64,000 nucleotides of DNA from Clostridiales bacterium (lineage in GTDB: Bacteria; Bacillota; Clostridia; Oscillospirales; Oscillospiraceae): NCBI GenBank assembly GCA_004555205.1, contig SFIY01000016.1, forward strand, positions 9,830 to 73,829, in the 5' to 3' direction. Shown in pieces: positions 41,930 to 50,181 of the stretch. Position numbers and translations under genes: made by a program. Below the pieces are notes generated by a model, which saw nothing but the letters and a program-made list of their open reading frames with translations, made no database searches and was not told the origin of the DNA. Each line of letters starts with the position of its first letter. Position 1 is the stretch's first letter.

Positions 41930-43432
41930 ATGAAAGCACAGATGAAAGCATGGATCTCCTGTCTCCTTACGGCAGCATTGGTCCTTACCATGGTGCTGGC
42001 CGCCGCACCCCGACAGGTTGAGGCGGCAGGCGCCAGTCTCAGCGGCAGCGGCTCGCTGCGCGCCGGCAACTCGGTTACACTCACCTTTTCCGTCAGCGGC
42101 AAGGGTATTGTGGCCCTGCAGGGCGCCTTGTCCTACGACAGCGATAAGCTGGAGTTTATCGGCATGGAGCAATTGATCGGCGGCTCGTGGGGCGTGGAAA
42201 TGAGCGGCAGCACCGTCATGGCAGACGATGCCAAGCTCGCCAATCCTATCAACAGCAGCACCGGTATCTTTTCGGTCACCTTCCGTGTCAAGTCGGGTGT
42301 GTCCGCCGGTTCTAAGGTTTCCGCCAGTATTTCAGGCATTTCCGCTTCCGATGGCAGCAGCGACTTTTCCTTGGGCAGCGCTTCCTGGAGCGCCACCATC
42401 CTATCGCCCCTTTCCGGCAACGCCAGGCTCTCCTCCCTGAGCTGCTACAATGCCACGCTTTCCCCGGAATTTTCCTCCGGCACGACCTATTACACCGCCA
42501 CCGTGCCCTACGATGTGACCTCCCTGTCTCTGGATTACGACACCGCAGACAGCGGTGCGGACGTCTATGTGTCCGGCAATGATCTGAGCGTGGGCAGCAA
42601 TACCGTTACGGTTTCCGTGGAGGCCGAGGACGGCACCATGAAGTACTACACCATCGAAGTGACCCGCCAGCAGGACCCCAACTACAAGGCCGGCACGGAC
42701 GCTACGCTGGATAAGCTGAAGGTGTCCTCAGGCAGATTGAGCCCGGCCTTTTCCCCCGATGTAACGGATTATGTGGTCTATGTACCCTTTGAAGTGACGG
42801 AGTTCACCGTCTCCGGTGAGGCCCATGACAGCAAGGCCATCGGCGTAACGGAGCATACCGTCACATTGACGGAGGGCAGCAACGAGCTGTCCGTGGTCTG
42901 CACGGCGGAGGACGGCACCACCACCAAAACCTACACCGTCCATGTCTGCCGTATGCCCGTCTACAAGGGCGTTCTGCCTGAGATCACCGCGCCCGACGCA
43001 CCGGCTGTTGTCGTTCCTGACGAGGAGCCGGAGAAGACTTTTGAAATCCCTGTCACCCTGACGCTGCCTTATATCGGCCAGGTGCCCACCTACATCGCAG
43101 CCGGTGGGGTGCTGTTGGTGCTGCTGGTGCTGTTCTATGTGATCGGCACATTGGTGGGCCGCGCCGCAGGCAGGAAGAAAGCCCTCAAGGCCATGGCTGC
43201 GCCGGTGGAAAAGGGCGCTCCCATAGAAGAAGCACCCGCTGTCCGTGAGAAAGCGGCGGCCGAAGCGGCACCGGCGCCTGCAGCGGAGGAAACGCCGGTC
43301 GCCGGAGGGCCTGCCGGGGAAACGCCGACCGAAGAACCGGTTATTGAGCCGACAGTCCGGCCGGAGCCTTCTGCAGATATTCTCCATAAAGTAAGCCTTG
43401 ACGAACTGCTGGAGGACATCCGCAATATGTGA
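41930..43432 (+). CDS. Membrane-anchored cohesin protein with cadherin-like repeats
   Basis: 500 residues. Signal peptide (about 1-32), cohesin-type domain (about 34-165: LRAGNSVTLTFSVSGKGIVA, LQGALSYDSDKLEFIGM, GIFSVTFRVKSGVSAGSK). Two cadherin-like beta-sandwich repeats follow (LSSLSCYNATLSPEFSSGTT; LDKLKVSSGRLSPAFSPDVT, each ending TYTV/YTIEV). A membrane helix lies at about 388-410 (YIAAGGVLLVLLVLFYVIG), then an Ala/Pro/Glu-rich cytoplasmic tail ending HKVSLDELLEDIRNM. Starts 12 bases after the dockerin gene with GGAGGA, so the two are an operon. Likely scaffold holding the dockerin enzyme at the membrane. Confidence 0.85.
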   Translation: MKAQMKAWISCLLTAALVLTMVLAAAPRQVEAAGASLSGSGSLRAGNSVTLTFSVSGKGIVALQGALSYDSDKLEFIGMEQLIGGSWGVEMSGSTVMADDAKLANPINSSTGIFSVTFRVKSGVSAGSKVSASISGISASDGSSDFSLGSASWSATILSPLSGNARLSSLSCYNATLSPEFSSGTTYYTATVPYDVTSLSLDYDTADSGADVYVSGNDLSVGSNTVTVSVEAEDGTMKYYTIEVTRQQDPNYKAGTDATLDKLKVSSGRLSPAFSPDVTDYVVYVPFEVTEFTVSGEAHDSKAIGVTEHTVTLTEGSNELSVVCTAEDGTTTKTYTVHVCRMPVYKGVLPEITAPDAPAVVVPDEEPEKTFEIPVTLTLPYIGQVPTYIAAGGVLLVLLVLFYVIGTLVGRAAGRKKALKAMAAPVEKGAPIEEAPAVREKAAAEAAPAPAAEETPVAGGPAGETPTEEPVIEPTVRPEPSADILHKVSLDELLEDIRNM

Positions 43433-43439
43433 TGACCAT

Positions 43440-43473
43440 AAAAGACCACCGATCTTTCGATCGGTGGTCTTTT
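43440..43473. terminator. Bidirectional terminator after the cohesin gene
   Basis: 15-bp stem AAAAGACCACCGATC / GATCGGTGGTCTTTT with TTTC loop; shared with the converging alcohol dehydrogenase gene. Confidence 0.92.
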
Positions 43474-43475
43474 CG

Positions 43476-44666
43476 TTACAGCCGAATTTGCTCGATGATA
43501 CGCAGGAAATCCTCTGTGCCGTAGATCACCGGCACGGGGTAGGTGGGATTGGCCTCCGCTGCGGCCCAGGCGGCCATCTGCGGCATGTCCCCGTCTCGTA
43601 TGCACGCAAAGCCTTCCGGAATGCCCAGGCGGCGGTTCATGGCAAAGATCCCGTCAATAAACGCCTTCGCTTTCTGTCCGTCGGTGCCTGCCGGACCGAC
43701 GCCGGTCAGCTCCGCCAGCCGCGCCAGCTTCCTGTGGACTGCCGGGCCGTAATCCCGCAGGATCACCGGCAGCAGCACCGCGTTGGCCAGACCGTGGGGC
43801 ACATTGTACAACCCGCCCAGTGTATGGGCAAGGGCATGGACATTGCCCACGGCGGCCCGGGTAAACGCCGCGCCGGCCTGATAGGACGCGTCCAGCAATG
43901 CCTGCCGTGCCGCTAAGTCGTCACCGTGGCGGCAGGCATGCTCCAAATAGCGGAAGATGGTCACCGTGGCTTGCTCGGCCAGCATATTCGTCTCCCGCGT
44001 GGTCATGTGGCAGCTTAAATAGGCCTCCACCGCGTGGGTCAGTGCATCCATGCCGGTCTGCGCCGTTATCGCAGGGCTCAGTGATACGGTCAGCTCCGGG
44101 TCCAGCACCGCGTAGCGCGGCACCAGGCACAGATCGCTTATGGCATATTTATGATGGGATTCATCCGTGACTACGGCGGCAATGGTGGTTTCCGAGCCTG
44201 TGCCTGCCGTGGTGGGCACGGCGATAAAGGTCGGGATCCTCCGCCGCACTTTCATTAGGCCGCCCAATTGCGACGCGGTGCGGTCAGGCCGCACGATCAA
44301 GGCGGCCGCCGCTTTGGCCGCATCCATGGGCGAGCCGCCGCCAACGGCAACAAGGCTGTCGCATCCGTAAGCGCGGTAGCAGCGGGCAATAGCCTCCGCC
44401 TCAGCACAGCGCGGATTGGGCGTCACGCCGCAGAACAGCTCATACGAGGTAAGCTGCGCCGTCATGGCGCGAAAAGCGTCCGTTTGGCTCTGCCGACGGC
44501 TGGCCACAATCAGCGGCTTTCGTGCATCGCACCCGGCAAGCAGCGACGGCACTTTCTGCAGGCTGCCTGCGCCGCTGATACACTCGGCCTTGCGCCACGG
44601 CAGACAGCGGGCGCCGAGGCTAAAGACGCACTGAAAGGCACGGCAGTATAACTTTTTCCATTCCAT
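43476..44666 (-). CDS. Iron-containing alcohol dehydrogenase
   Basis: 396 residues, group III Fe-ADH. NAD-binding GGGSPMDAAKAAA (GGGS near 100) and PTTAGTGSETT; metal ligands in TGMDALTHAVEAYLS (Asp, His) and NVHALAHTLGGLYNVPHGLANA (His, His). Reduces an aldehyde or oxidises an alcohol with NAD(P)H; substrate unknown. ATG at 44666 follows AAGGGGGTG; an upstream start would extend it without support. Single gene between two terminators. Confidence 0.92.
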   Translation of the reverse strand: MEWKKLYCRAFQCVFSLGARCLPWRKAECISGAGSLQKVPSLLAGCDARKPLIVASRRQSQTDAFRAMTAQLTSYELFCGVTPNPRCAEAEAIARCYRAYGCDSLVAVGGGSPMDAAKAAAALIVRPDRTASQLGGLMKVRRRIPTFIAVPTTAGTGSETTIAAVVTDESHHKYAISDLCLVPRYAVLDPELTVSLSPAITAQTGMDALTHAVEAYLSCHMTTRETNMLAEQATVTIFRYLEHACRHGDDLAARQALLDASYQAGAAFTRAAVGNVHALAHTLGGLYNVPHGLANAVLLPVILRDYGPAVHRKLARLAELTGVGPAGTDGQKAKAFIDGIFAMNRRLGIPEGFACIRDGDMPQMAAWAAAEANPTYPVPVIYGTEDFLRIIEQIRL

Positions 44667-44720
44667 ACGGCAACACCCCCTTTGCCTTATTATGACGCTT
44701 TCGGCGGTCAATTGCAACAA

Positions 44721-44747
44721 AAAGGACGGGGAGCAGCCCCGTCCTTT
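44721..44747 (-). terminator. Terminator after hpf
   Basis: 11-bp stem AAAGGACGGGG / CCCCGTCCTTT followed by TTTTGTTGC on the minus strand. Confidence 0.88.
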
Positions 44748-44758
44748 GAAAATGCAGC

Positions 44759-45298
44759 TTATTCCTCCGTTTCGATCAGACCGTAGCCGCCGTTATGGCG
44801 CGTATATACCACGCAAATAGCGTTGTCGTCCACATTGCGGAACACATAGAACGAATGGCCCAGCAGATTCATCTGCAAAATGGCCTCGTCCGTGCTCATG
44901 GGCTTGACGGTGAAGCGCTTGGTGCGCACCACATCAAATTCGGCATCCTCCACCAGATCGAACTCGGCCGGTACATCGGATACCAGCGCGTCGGCACGCA
45001 GATTCTTGGCCAGACGCGTCTTGTTCTTGCGAATACGGCGGTCAATAAAGGTCACAGCCTTGTCAATGGCACCGCGCATATCGCCGTCGGCGTCCTCCTC
45101 CTGCGCGCGGAACAGCGTTCCGTTGGCGGCACGGATGGTCAACTCAACAACGCAGCGGTTTTTCTTCTCCACGGCGAAGGTCACAAATGCGTCTGCCTCC
45201 TCAGGGAAGTAGCGGTCCAGCTTACTGATCTTTTTTTCGGCGTATTCCTTGATGGAGTTGTTCAACGCGATCTTCTTACAGGTAAATGTGAACTTCAT
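44759..45298 (-). CDS. hpf: Ribosome hibernation promoting factor, long form
   Basis: 179 residues, long HPF/RaiA type. N-terminal S30AE domain (MKFTFTCKKIALNNSIKEYA, EKKISKLDRYF...) and C-terminal dimerisation domain (VVRTKRFTVKPMSTDEAILQ, MNLLGHSFYVFRNVDDNAIC). Dimerises 70S ribosomes into inactive 100S in stationary phase. ATG at 45298 has GAAAGGAGCC upstream. A TATAAT (within GTGTTATAATAAACAC, about 45370-45385) gives a -10 with weak -35. Confidence 0.95.
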   Translation of the reverse strand: MKFTFTCKKIALNNSIKEYAEKKISKLDRYFPEEADAFVTFAVEKKNRCVVELTIRAANGTLFRAQEEDADGDMRGAIDKAVTFIDRRIRKNKTRLAKNLRADALVSDVPAEFDLVEDAEFDVVRTKRFTVKPMSTDEAILQMNLLGHSFYVFRNVDDNAICVVYTRHNGGYGLIETEE

Positions 45299-45499
45299 AG
45301 GTTTGGCTCCTTTCGCTTGCCCCGCAAAGGGACGGAGAATCGGGTCGGGGAGGTGTTTCCCCTTATCCATGTGTTTATTATAACACATTGTTCAACACTT
45401 GAAAAGTGGCGCAAGGCAAATTTGTGCAAAGTTTACAAATATTTAAAAATAAGGTGACATTTGACATGATACGACACACCTTGTCAGAAGTCGACAAAA

Positions 45500-45607
45500 C
45501 CTCCTATTTACAAAGCGGTACAAACCGTTTACCATAAGAACCGGAAGCTTTCCAATATCCCACCCGCTTGGGCCGCTCTGTTTCAGACAGGGCGGCTCCT
45601 TTTTATT
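45500..45607 (+). ncRNA. Candidate small RNA with terminator, upstream of the radical SAM gene
   Basis: TTTACA (45513-45518 region), 17 nt, TACCAT could start an RNA near 45540 that ends at the terminator 45572-45607, about 65-75 nt, with no ORF. The 364-base gap 45299-45662 otherwise holds the hpf and radical SAM promoters. The alternative is that this is only a terminator insulating hpf from the next gene. Confidence 0.3.
45572..45607 (+). terminator. Intrinsic terminator in the hpf/radical SAM gap
   Basis: 10-position stem GCCGCTCTGT / ACAGGGCGGC (one G-U), then TCCTTTTTATT. There is no plus-strand gene directly upstream, which suggests a short untranslated transcript. Confidence 0.75.
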
Positions 45608-45608
45608 C

Positions 45609-45636
45609 TTGTCAAGTCGGCCAAATATGGTATACT
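45609..45636 (+). promoter_or_regulatory. Promoter of the radical SAM operon
   Basis: TTGTCA (45609-45614), 16-nt spacer, TATACT (45631-45636); AAGGAGG precedes the ATG at 45663. Confidence 0.7.
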
Positions 45637-45662
45637 AATAGCAGCAAACTAAGGAGGTTGCC

Positions 45663-47045
45663 ATGAAAAAAATGACGCTTCTCGAGCGGCGCTATCGCCG
45701 CGCGCATCTGGACTGCGTGCGCCATATTACGCTCGATCCCAAAGGGCCGGGTGTGGTGCGTATTCATATGATCCCGCCCCGCACCGACGATCCCCGCGAC
45801 CCGTTTTTGCTGCTGCTCAACGGCGCGCAGTTGGTGCCGCTGAACTTGAGCTGGGCCATCCTGCTGGCCAATTTTATGGATCAGTTGGAGCCGTTCTCCG
45901 GCAGGGAAATCGAGGAATCGGACTGGCGGGCCATGGCAAATCGTGCCGTGACCGCGACCCGCAGAACCTATCCCTTTACGCGGCGCGCCGATCTGCTGGC
46001 CGATCTGGAGCTGATGCTCACCTCATTGATCGCCGTTGCCCGCGGTGAGGAGCCCGACGCCGAAGTGGCGGCCCTGACGCTGGGCGAATATGCCGATAAG
46101 ATGTCCGCGCCGCACCGCATGGACCTGATGGTCAGCGCCATGACCCGAAACGGTGTGTGGCACTGCAATCAAAAATGCCTGCACTGCTACGCGGCCGGTC
46201 AGCCGGCAGGGGAAACGCAGGAGATGACCACGGCGCAGTGGAAAGAGGCGCTGGCGCGTTTACGCAAGGCGAATATCCCGCAGGTGACCTTCACCGGCGG
46301 CGAGCCTACTCTGCGGGAGGATCTGGTGGAGCTGGTGGATGCGGCACAGTGGTTTGTCACACGGCTGAATACCAACGGCCGGGCACTGACCCCGGCCTTG
46401 TGCCGACAGCTCTATGAGGCAAGTCTTGACAGCGTACAGGTCACGCTCTATGCCGCCGACGCTGCCGGTCACAACGCGCTGGTAGGTGTGGACGGCTTTG
46501 AAGACACCGTGCAGGGTATCCGCAACGCGGTGGAGGCCGGTCTGATCGTATCGGTGAACACGCCGCTTTGCACGCTCAACCGCGACTATGCCGCCACGCT
46601 GCGCTTTGCCCACTCTTTAGGCGTGCGCTATGCCACCTGTTCCGGTCTGATTCCCTCCGGCAGCGCCGAGGGTGAGGCCAGCCGCGCCACGGCACTTTCT
46701 CCGGAAGAATTGACGGCGGTGCTGCGCGATGCCACGGCCACGGCGCGGGCTCTGGGCATGGAGCTGGATTTCACCAGTCCCGGCTGGCTGGAGGAGGAAA
46801 CCTTGCGCGGCCTGGGGCTGCATCTGATCCCAAGCTGCGGCGCGTGTCTGTCCAATATGGCGCTGGCCCCCGACGGCAGCGTGGTGCCTTGCCAGAGCTG
46901 GCTGGGCGGCGTAACGCTGGGCCATATTTTGCATGATGACTGGCTGTCCGTTTGGGACAGCGAGAAATGCCGCGCCATTCGTGCAGAGAGCGCCAAAACG
47001 GAGCATATCTGCCAACTGCGGCAGGGGAATCAGGGAGGGTGCTGA
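45663..47045 (+). CDS. Radical SAM/SPASM-type protein, putative peptide-modifying maturase
   Basis: 460 residues. The N-terminal region of about 130 residues (LLLLNGAQLVPLNLSWAILL) resembles a small recognition domain, possibly PqqD/RRE-like but not clearly so. Radical SAM core with CNQKCLHC (Cys 168, 172, 175), TFTGGEPTLREDL and RLNTNGRAL. The C-terminal SPASM-like region has CGACLSNMALAPDGSVVPCQSW and later a Cys near the end. Enzymes of this architecture mature ribosomal peptides or proteins. The stop is one base before the ATG of the Cys-rich membrane protein, indicating a dedicated substrate. Confidence 0.85.
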   Translation: MKKMTLLERRYRRAHLDCVRHITLDPKGPGVVRIHMIPPRTDDPRDPFLLLLNGAQLVPLNLSWAILLANFMDQLEPFSGREIEESDWRAMANRAVTATRRTYPFTRRADLLADLELMLTSLIAVARGEEPDAEVAALTLGEYADKMSAPHRMDLMVSAMTRNGVWHCNQKCLHCYAAGQPAGETQEMTTAQWKEALARLRKANIPQVTFTGGEPTLREDLVELVDAAQWFVTRLNTNGRALTPALCRQLYEASLDSVQVTLYAADAAGHNALVGVDGFEDTVQGIRNAVEAGLIVSVNTPLCTLNRDYAATLRFAHSLGVRYATCSGLIPSGSAEGEASRATALSPEELTAVLRDATATARALGMELDFTSPGWLEEETLRGLGLHLIPSCGACLSNMALAPDGSVVPCQSWLGGVTLGHILHDDWLSVWDSEKCRAIRAESAKTEHICQLRQGNQGGC

Positions 47046-47046
47046 G

Positions 47047-48159
47047 ATGAAAAAACGCTTGCTCTCCGTCTTTGCCTGTCTGGCTTTGTGCCTGTTGCTG
47101 CTGCCCCTTACCGCGCAGCGCGCCGAAGCAACGGTATATGACCACATCCGTTACTACGGTATCCAGGTGCAGCCCAACACCGAAGACGGCAGCCTGTATA
47201 TGAAGGTGACCTTTGAATGGGAGGCTGTGGAGGAGCTGCCCTATGGGCAGGAGCTGAAGATCGGTATTCCCAACGGCTCTATCCGCGACGTCACCGCGCT
47301 CACCGGCAACATCGAGTCGCTGGACTTCGACAACAGCTATATGTATGTCTATCTTACCGACCACTACGATGCCGGTGAGGTCTTTACCTTCTCCTATTCG
47401 TGGGTGCAGGAATACATGTATGCCCTGAGTGATGACGGCAGCGTGCACTACGACTATACCCCCGGATGGTTCGATGAAATCTCCATCGACCGCATGGAGC
47501 TGCAGTGGCTTGACCCTGCCGGAGTCGCGTCGGAACGGTCATTTTCCGGCAGCGGTGACTGGCAGGAGCTTGACGGAACCATTGTCGGCACCGATCTGGC
47601 CTATGGCGCACAGCTCAATGTGGCGGCGGTCTATCCCGATTGGCCCACGACCCTTGCGTGGGAGAACAGTTCCGAGAATCTGCCGCAGGAGGAGTATTAC
47701 GACTGGGGCAACGACGATTGGGAGGTGCATGACACTTTTTCCGACTTTGTTACTCTGGTTGTCCTGGTGATAATCCTCTTTGTCATCATTTCCATCATTG
47801 CTGCCGCTAAAGGCAGCTATCGCGGCGGATTCGGTACGCGCTATGTGTTCGTCCACGGCCTGTGGTATCCGGCAGGGCCTAACGGCCAGCCGCGTCCCGG
47901 CAGCGTGGGCACCAAGCACAAACCAAGCCCCCCTCGCAGCAACAGCAGCAGCCGCGGCGGCGGGTTCGGCGGCGGCAGCCGGGGCGGTGGATTCGGCGGC
48001 GGCGGATTTGGCGGAGGCGGGCATTGCGCCTGCGCCAGCAGTTGTGCCTGCGCCTGTGCCTGCGCCTGTGCAGGCGGCGGCCGCGCCGGCTGCAGTGCCA
48101 AGAATCTCTACGGCGCCGTACATTTGAGCGAGCAGCTTACAAAAGAACTCCATCCGTAA
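47047..48159 (+). CDS. Secreted/membrane protein with Gly-rich and Cys-Ala repeat tail (putative maturase substrate)
   Basis: 370 residues. Signal peptide (about 1-26). An extracytoplasmic beta-rich domain of about 200 residues follows, somewhat like DUF2207/YciQ proteins (YYGIQVQPNTEDGSLYMKVT). A membrane helix lies at about 236-254 (FVTLVVLVIILFVIISIIAA). The cytoplasmic tail has Ser/Arg/Gly repeats (GGGFGGGSRGGGFGGG) and the segment HCACASSCACACACACA at 326-342, then GGGRAGC: eight Cys at 327, 329, 333, 335, 337, 339, 341 and 349. Next to a radical SAM/SPASM enzyme this looks like a modified core. Function unrecognised. Confidence 0.8.
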   Translation: MKKRLLSVFACLALCLLLLPLTAQRAEATVYDHIRYYGIQVQPNTEDGSLYMKVTFEWEAVEELPYGQELKIGIPNGSIRDVTALTGNIESLDFDNSYMYVYLTDHYDAGEVFTFSYSWVQEYMYALSDDGSVHYDYTPGWFDEISIDRMELQWLDPAGVASERSFSGSGDWQELDGTIVGTDLAYGAQLNVAAVYPDWPTTLAWENSSENLPQEEYYDWGNDDWEVHDTFSDFVTLVVLVIILFVIISIIAAAKGSYRGGFGTRYVFVHGLWYPAGPNGQPRPGSVGTKHKPSPPRSNSSSRGGGFGGGSRGGGFGGGGFGGGGHCACASSCACACACACAGGGRAGCSAKNLYGAVHLSEQLTKELHP

Positions 48160-48195
48160 AAAAATCGGTCTGACAGTTGTCAGACCGATTTTTTT
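48158..48195. terminator. Bidirectional terminator
   Basis: 18-bp perfect stem AAAAAAATCGGTCTGACA / TGTCAGACCGATTTTTTT, two-base loop region; shared by the Cys-rich protein gene (+) and the IMPase gene (-). Confidence 0.95.
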
Positions 48196-48206
48196 GACCG
48201 TTTTGC

Positions 48207-48965
48207 TTATTTCAGTAATGTCAGCACAGAATGGCAAATACCGTTGGTGGCCCACACGGAGCCGCCGCGGTATGGGTCAATGGGGCTGCCGTCCAGACGG
48301 GTGATTTTTCCACCGGCCTCGGTGAGGATCAGACTGCCGGCGGCATAGTCCCACGGGCTGAGCCGGCACTCGAAAAACACCTCTGCCCGACCGCAGGCCA
48401 CATAGCATACATCCAATTCCGCCGAGCCGAAGCGGCGGAAATCCAGACCCAAATCGTAGAGCCGGCGCATCAGGGAAAACGAGCGGTCGGTAAAGCGGCG
48501 GTCATAGATGGTGGAGCCGCACATGGTAATGGCATGGGACATATCCCGGTCACTGACATGGATGGGATGGCCGTTCAAAAACGCACCGCCGCCGCGCCGG
48601 GCCGCAAACATTTCCTCCGTGAACGGATTATATACCACGCCGTACGCCACGCAGCCCTCATGCACCAGCGCCACGGCGATGTTGCTGTGGTGCATATGGC
48701 GGACAAAATTGGTGGTGCCGTCAATGGGGTCCACCACAAACACCCACGGCTTGTCAAGGGTTTCGTGTTCCCCCTCCTCGCCGAGAAAACCGGCCTCCGG
48801 CACCAGCGCCAGCAGTTCTCTTTGCAGAAAAGTCTGCACCGCCACATCGTATTTCGTCACCAGATCGGCGGCGCCGTTTTTTTCATGGGTGTCTTTTTCA
48901 ATATCATGGGCATTCCGGATCATGTCTCCTGCCCGTCGCACAACGGCGATCAGTCGGTCTAACAT
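48207..48965 (-). CDS. Inositol monophosphatase family protein
   Basis: 252 residues. Metal-binding motifs: GEEGE (Glu near 65), DPIDGTTNFVRH (DxIDGT, near 81-92) and the C-terminal WDYAAGSLILTEAGG. Li+-sensitive Mg2+ phosphatase superfamily (inositol-1-P, or NADP/PAP-type substrates). ATG at 48965 is preceded by GAGGTGAATAC. It begins ten bases after the M20 hydrolase stop, so it is the last gene of the two-component/D-aminoacylase operon. Confidence 0.92.
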   Translation of the reverse strand: MLDRLIAVVRRAGDMIRNAHDIEKDTHEKNGAADLVTKYDVAVQTFLQRELLALVPEAGFLGEEGEHETLDKPWVFVVDPIDGTTNFVRHMHHSNIAVALVHEGCVAYGVVYNPFTEEMFAARRGGGAFLNGHPIHVSDRDMSHAITMCGSTIYDRRFTDRSFSLMRRLYDLGLDFRRFGSAELDVCYVACGRAEVFFECRLSPWDYAAGSLILTEAGGKITRLDGSPIDPYRGGSVWATNGICHSVLTLLK

Positions 48966-48975
48966 CGTATTCACC

Positions 48976-50181
48976 TCAATCAATGGCGGCCGCGGGGTCC
49001 ATCACGGCATTAAGCACGGCGGTATAATAGCGGCTGACAGCCACCAGCTCGTCCAGTTCAATATACTCATCCACGGTATGGGCCAGATTTTCCCGGCCCG
49101 GGCCGATGCCGATACAGGGAATGCCTGCCTCGCCGGCATAGTGACTGCCGTTGGTGCAGAAGCTGTAGCCGGTGAGTTGGGGATGATAGCCCATATCGCA
49201 CACAGCCTTCCGGACGGCCTGCACGAAGTCACTGTCAGCAGGAACGCGCCAGGCGGGGAAGAAGCGGTCGGCGGCAATGACAGCGCCGGTATAGCATTGC
49301 TCCTCCCCTGCGGTGAAGGACACCTTGGCCTTCAGCGTGGGATCGTCCTTCCTCATTTCGTCAATGACGGCCTGCAGGGGCGCCAGCACACTCTCACGGG
49401 TTTCGCCTACCAGCAGACGGCGGTCAAAGGTCACGCGGCAATAGTGGGGCACCACCGACGCGCCGGGATAAGGCGCGGAGCGGATGTCCGTCAGCTCCAG
49501 AATCCCTTTGCCGAACATACCCTCCTGCTCCACAGGCGGCAGGGCACGGAAGCGGTCGATGATACGGCAGGCGGCATACACCGCGTTGACGCCCTTTTCC
49601 GGGTTGGCGCTGTGGCAGGGCACGCCGTAGGTCTCCAGACAGATCTCCGCGCGGCCGCGCTGGGAGCACTTGATATTCATTTCCGACGCCTCACCGATGA
49701 CCACCAGATCAGGTTTCACGGCGGCGCTGATCTTACGGGCGGACACGCCCTCGAAGCACTCCTCATGTACCGTGCCGGACACCCAGATCTCGCCGGCAAA
49801 ATCGCGGTTTGTCAAACGGGCAAAGCGCTCTGCGGCGAACAGGTACGCCGCCACGGCGCCCTTCATATCCGCGGCGCCGCGCCCGTAAAGGCGGCCGCCC
49901 TCCAGTTCGGCGGCAAAGGGATCATGACGCCAGTCAGCGGCATTATCGGCGCGGACGGTATCTATATGGCCGTCAAACAGAATGCGCCTGCCGGGACGCT
50001 TACCGCGCAGACAGCCCAGCACATTGCCGTATTCATCGGTATAGGCCATGTCAAAATGCTTGGCACGCATAAAGGCGATCATCAAATCCGCCACGGCCTT
50101 TTCCTCGCCGGAATAGCTGCGTGCGGCAAGCAGGTCCTGACAAAGGGCGATCAGCTCGCCCTGCTCCAGCCTGTCCATCAT
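48976..50181 (-). CDS. M20-family metallohydrolase (YgeY-like deacylase/peptidase)
   Basis: 401 residues. Zinc ligands of M20: FDGHIDTV (HxD near 71-73), GRGAADMKGA, catalytic/ligand Glu in GTVHEECFEGV, and a C-terminal His in NLAHTVDEYIEL. Similar to the YgeY/SsnA-associated hydrolases and ArgE/DapE deacylases. ATG ATG at 50181/50178 after AGGAGGAAGG, overlapping the D-aminoacylase stop by four bases. Probably removes acyl or aminoacyl groups from the products of the neighbouring D-aminoacylase; the exact substrate is not known. Confidence 0.88.
   Translation of the reverse strand: MMDRLEQGELIALCQDLLAARSYSGEEKAVADLMIAFMRAKHFDMAYTDEYGNVLGCLRGKRPGRRILFDGHIDTVRADNAADWRHDPFAAELEGGRLYGRGAADMKGAVAAYLFAAERFARLTNRDFAGEIWVSGTVHEECFEGVSARKISAAVKPDLVVIGEASEMNIKCSQRGRAEICLETYGVPCHSANPEKGVNAVYAACRIIDRFRALPPVEQEGMFGKGILELTDIRSAPYPGASVVPHYCRVTFDRRLLVGETRESVLAPLQAVIDEMRKDDPTLKAKVSFTAGEEQCYTGAVIAADRFFPAWRVPADSDFVQAVRKAVCDMGYHPQLTGYSFCTNGSHYAGEAGIPCIGIGPGRENLAHTVDEYIELDELVAVSRYYTAVLNAVMDPAAAID

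Noticed and set aside
47940..48100. Gly- and Cys-Ala-coding triplet repeats considered as a CRISPR or minisatellite
   Set aside because: The repeats are short, in frame and irregular at third positions (TGC/TGT, GCC/GCA), indicating selection on the protein rather than a DNA repeat array.
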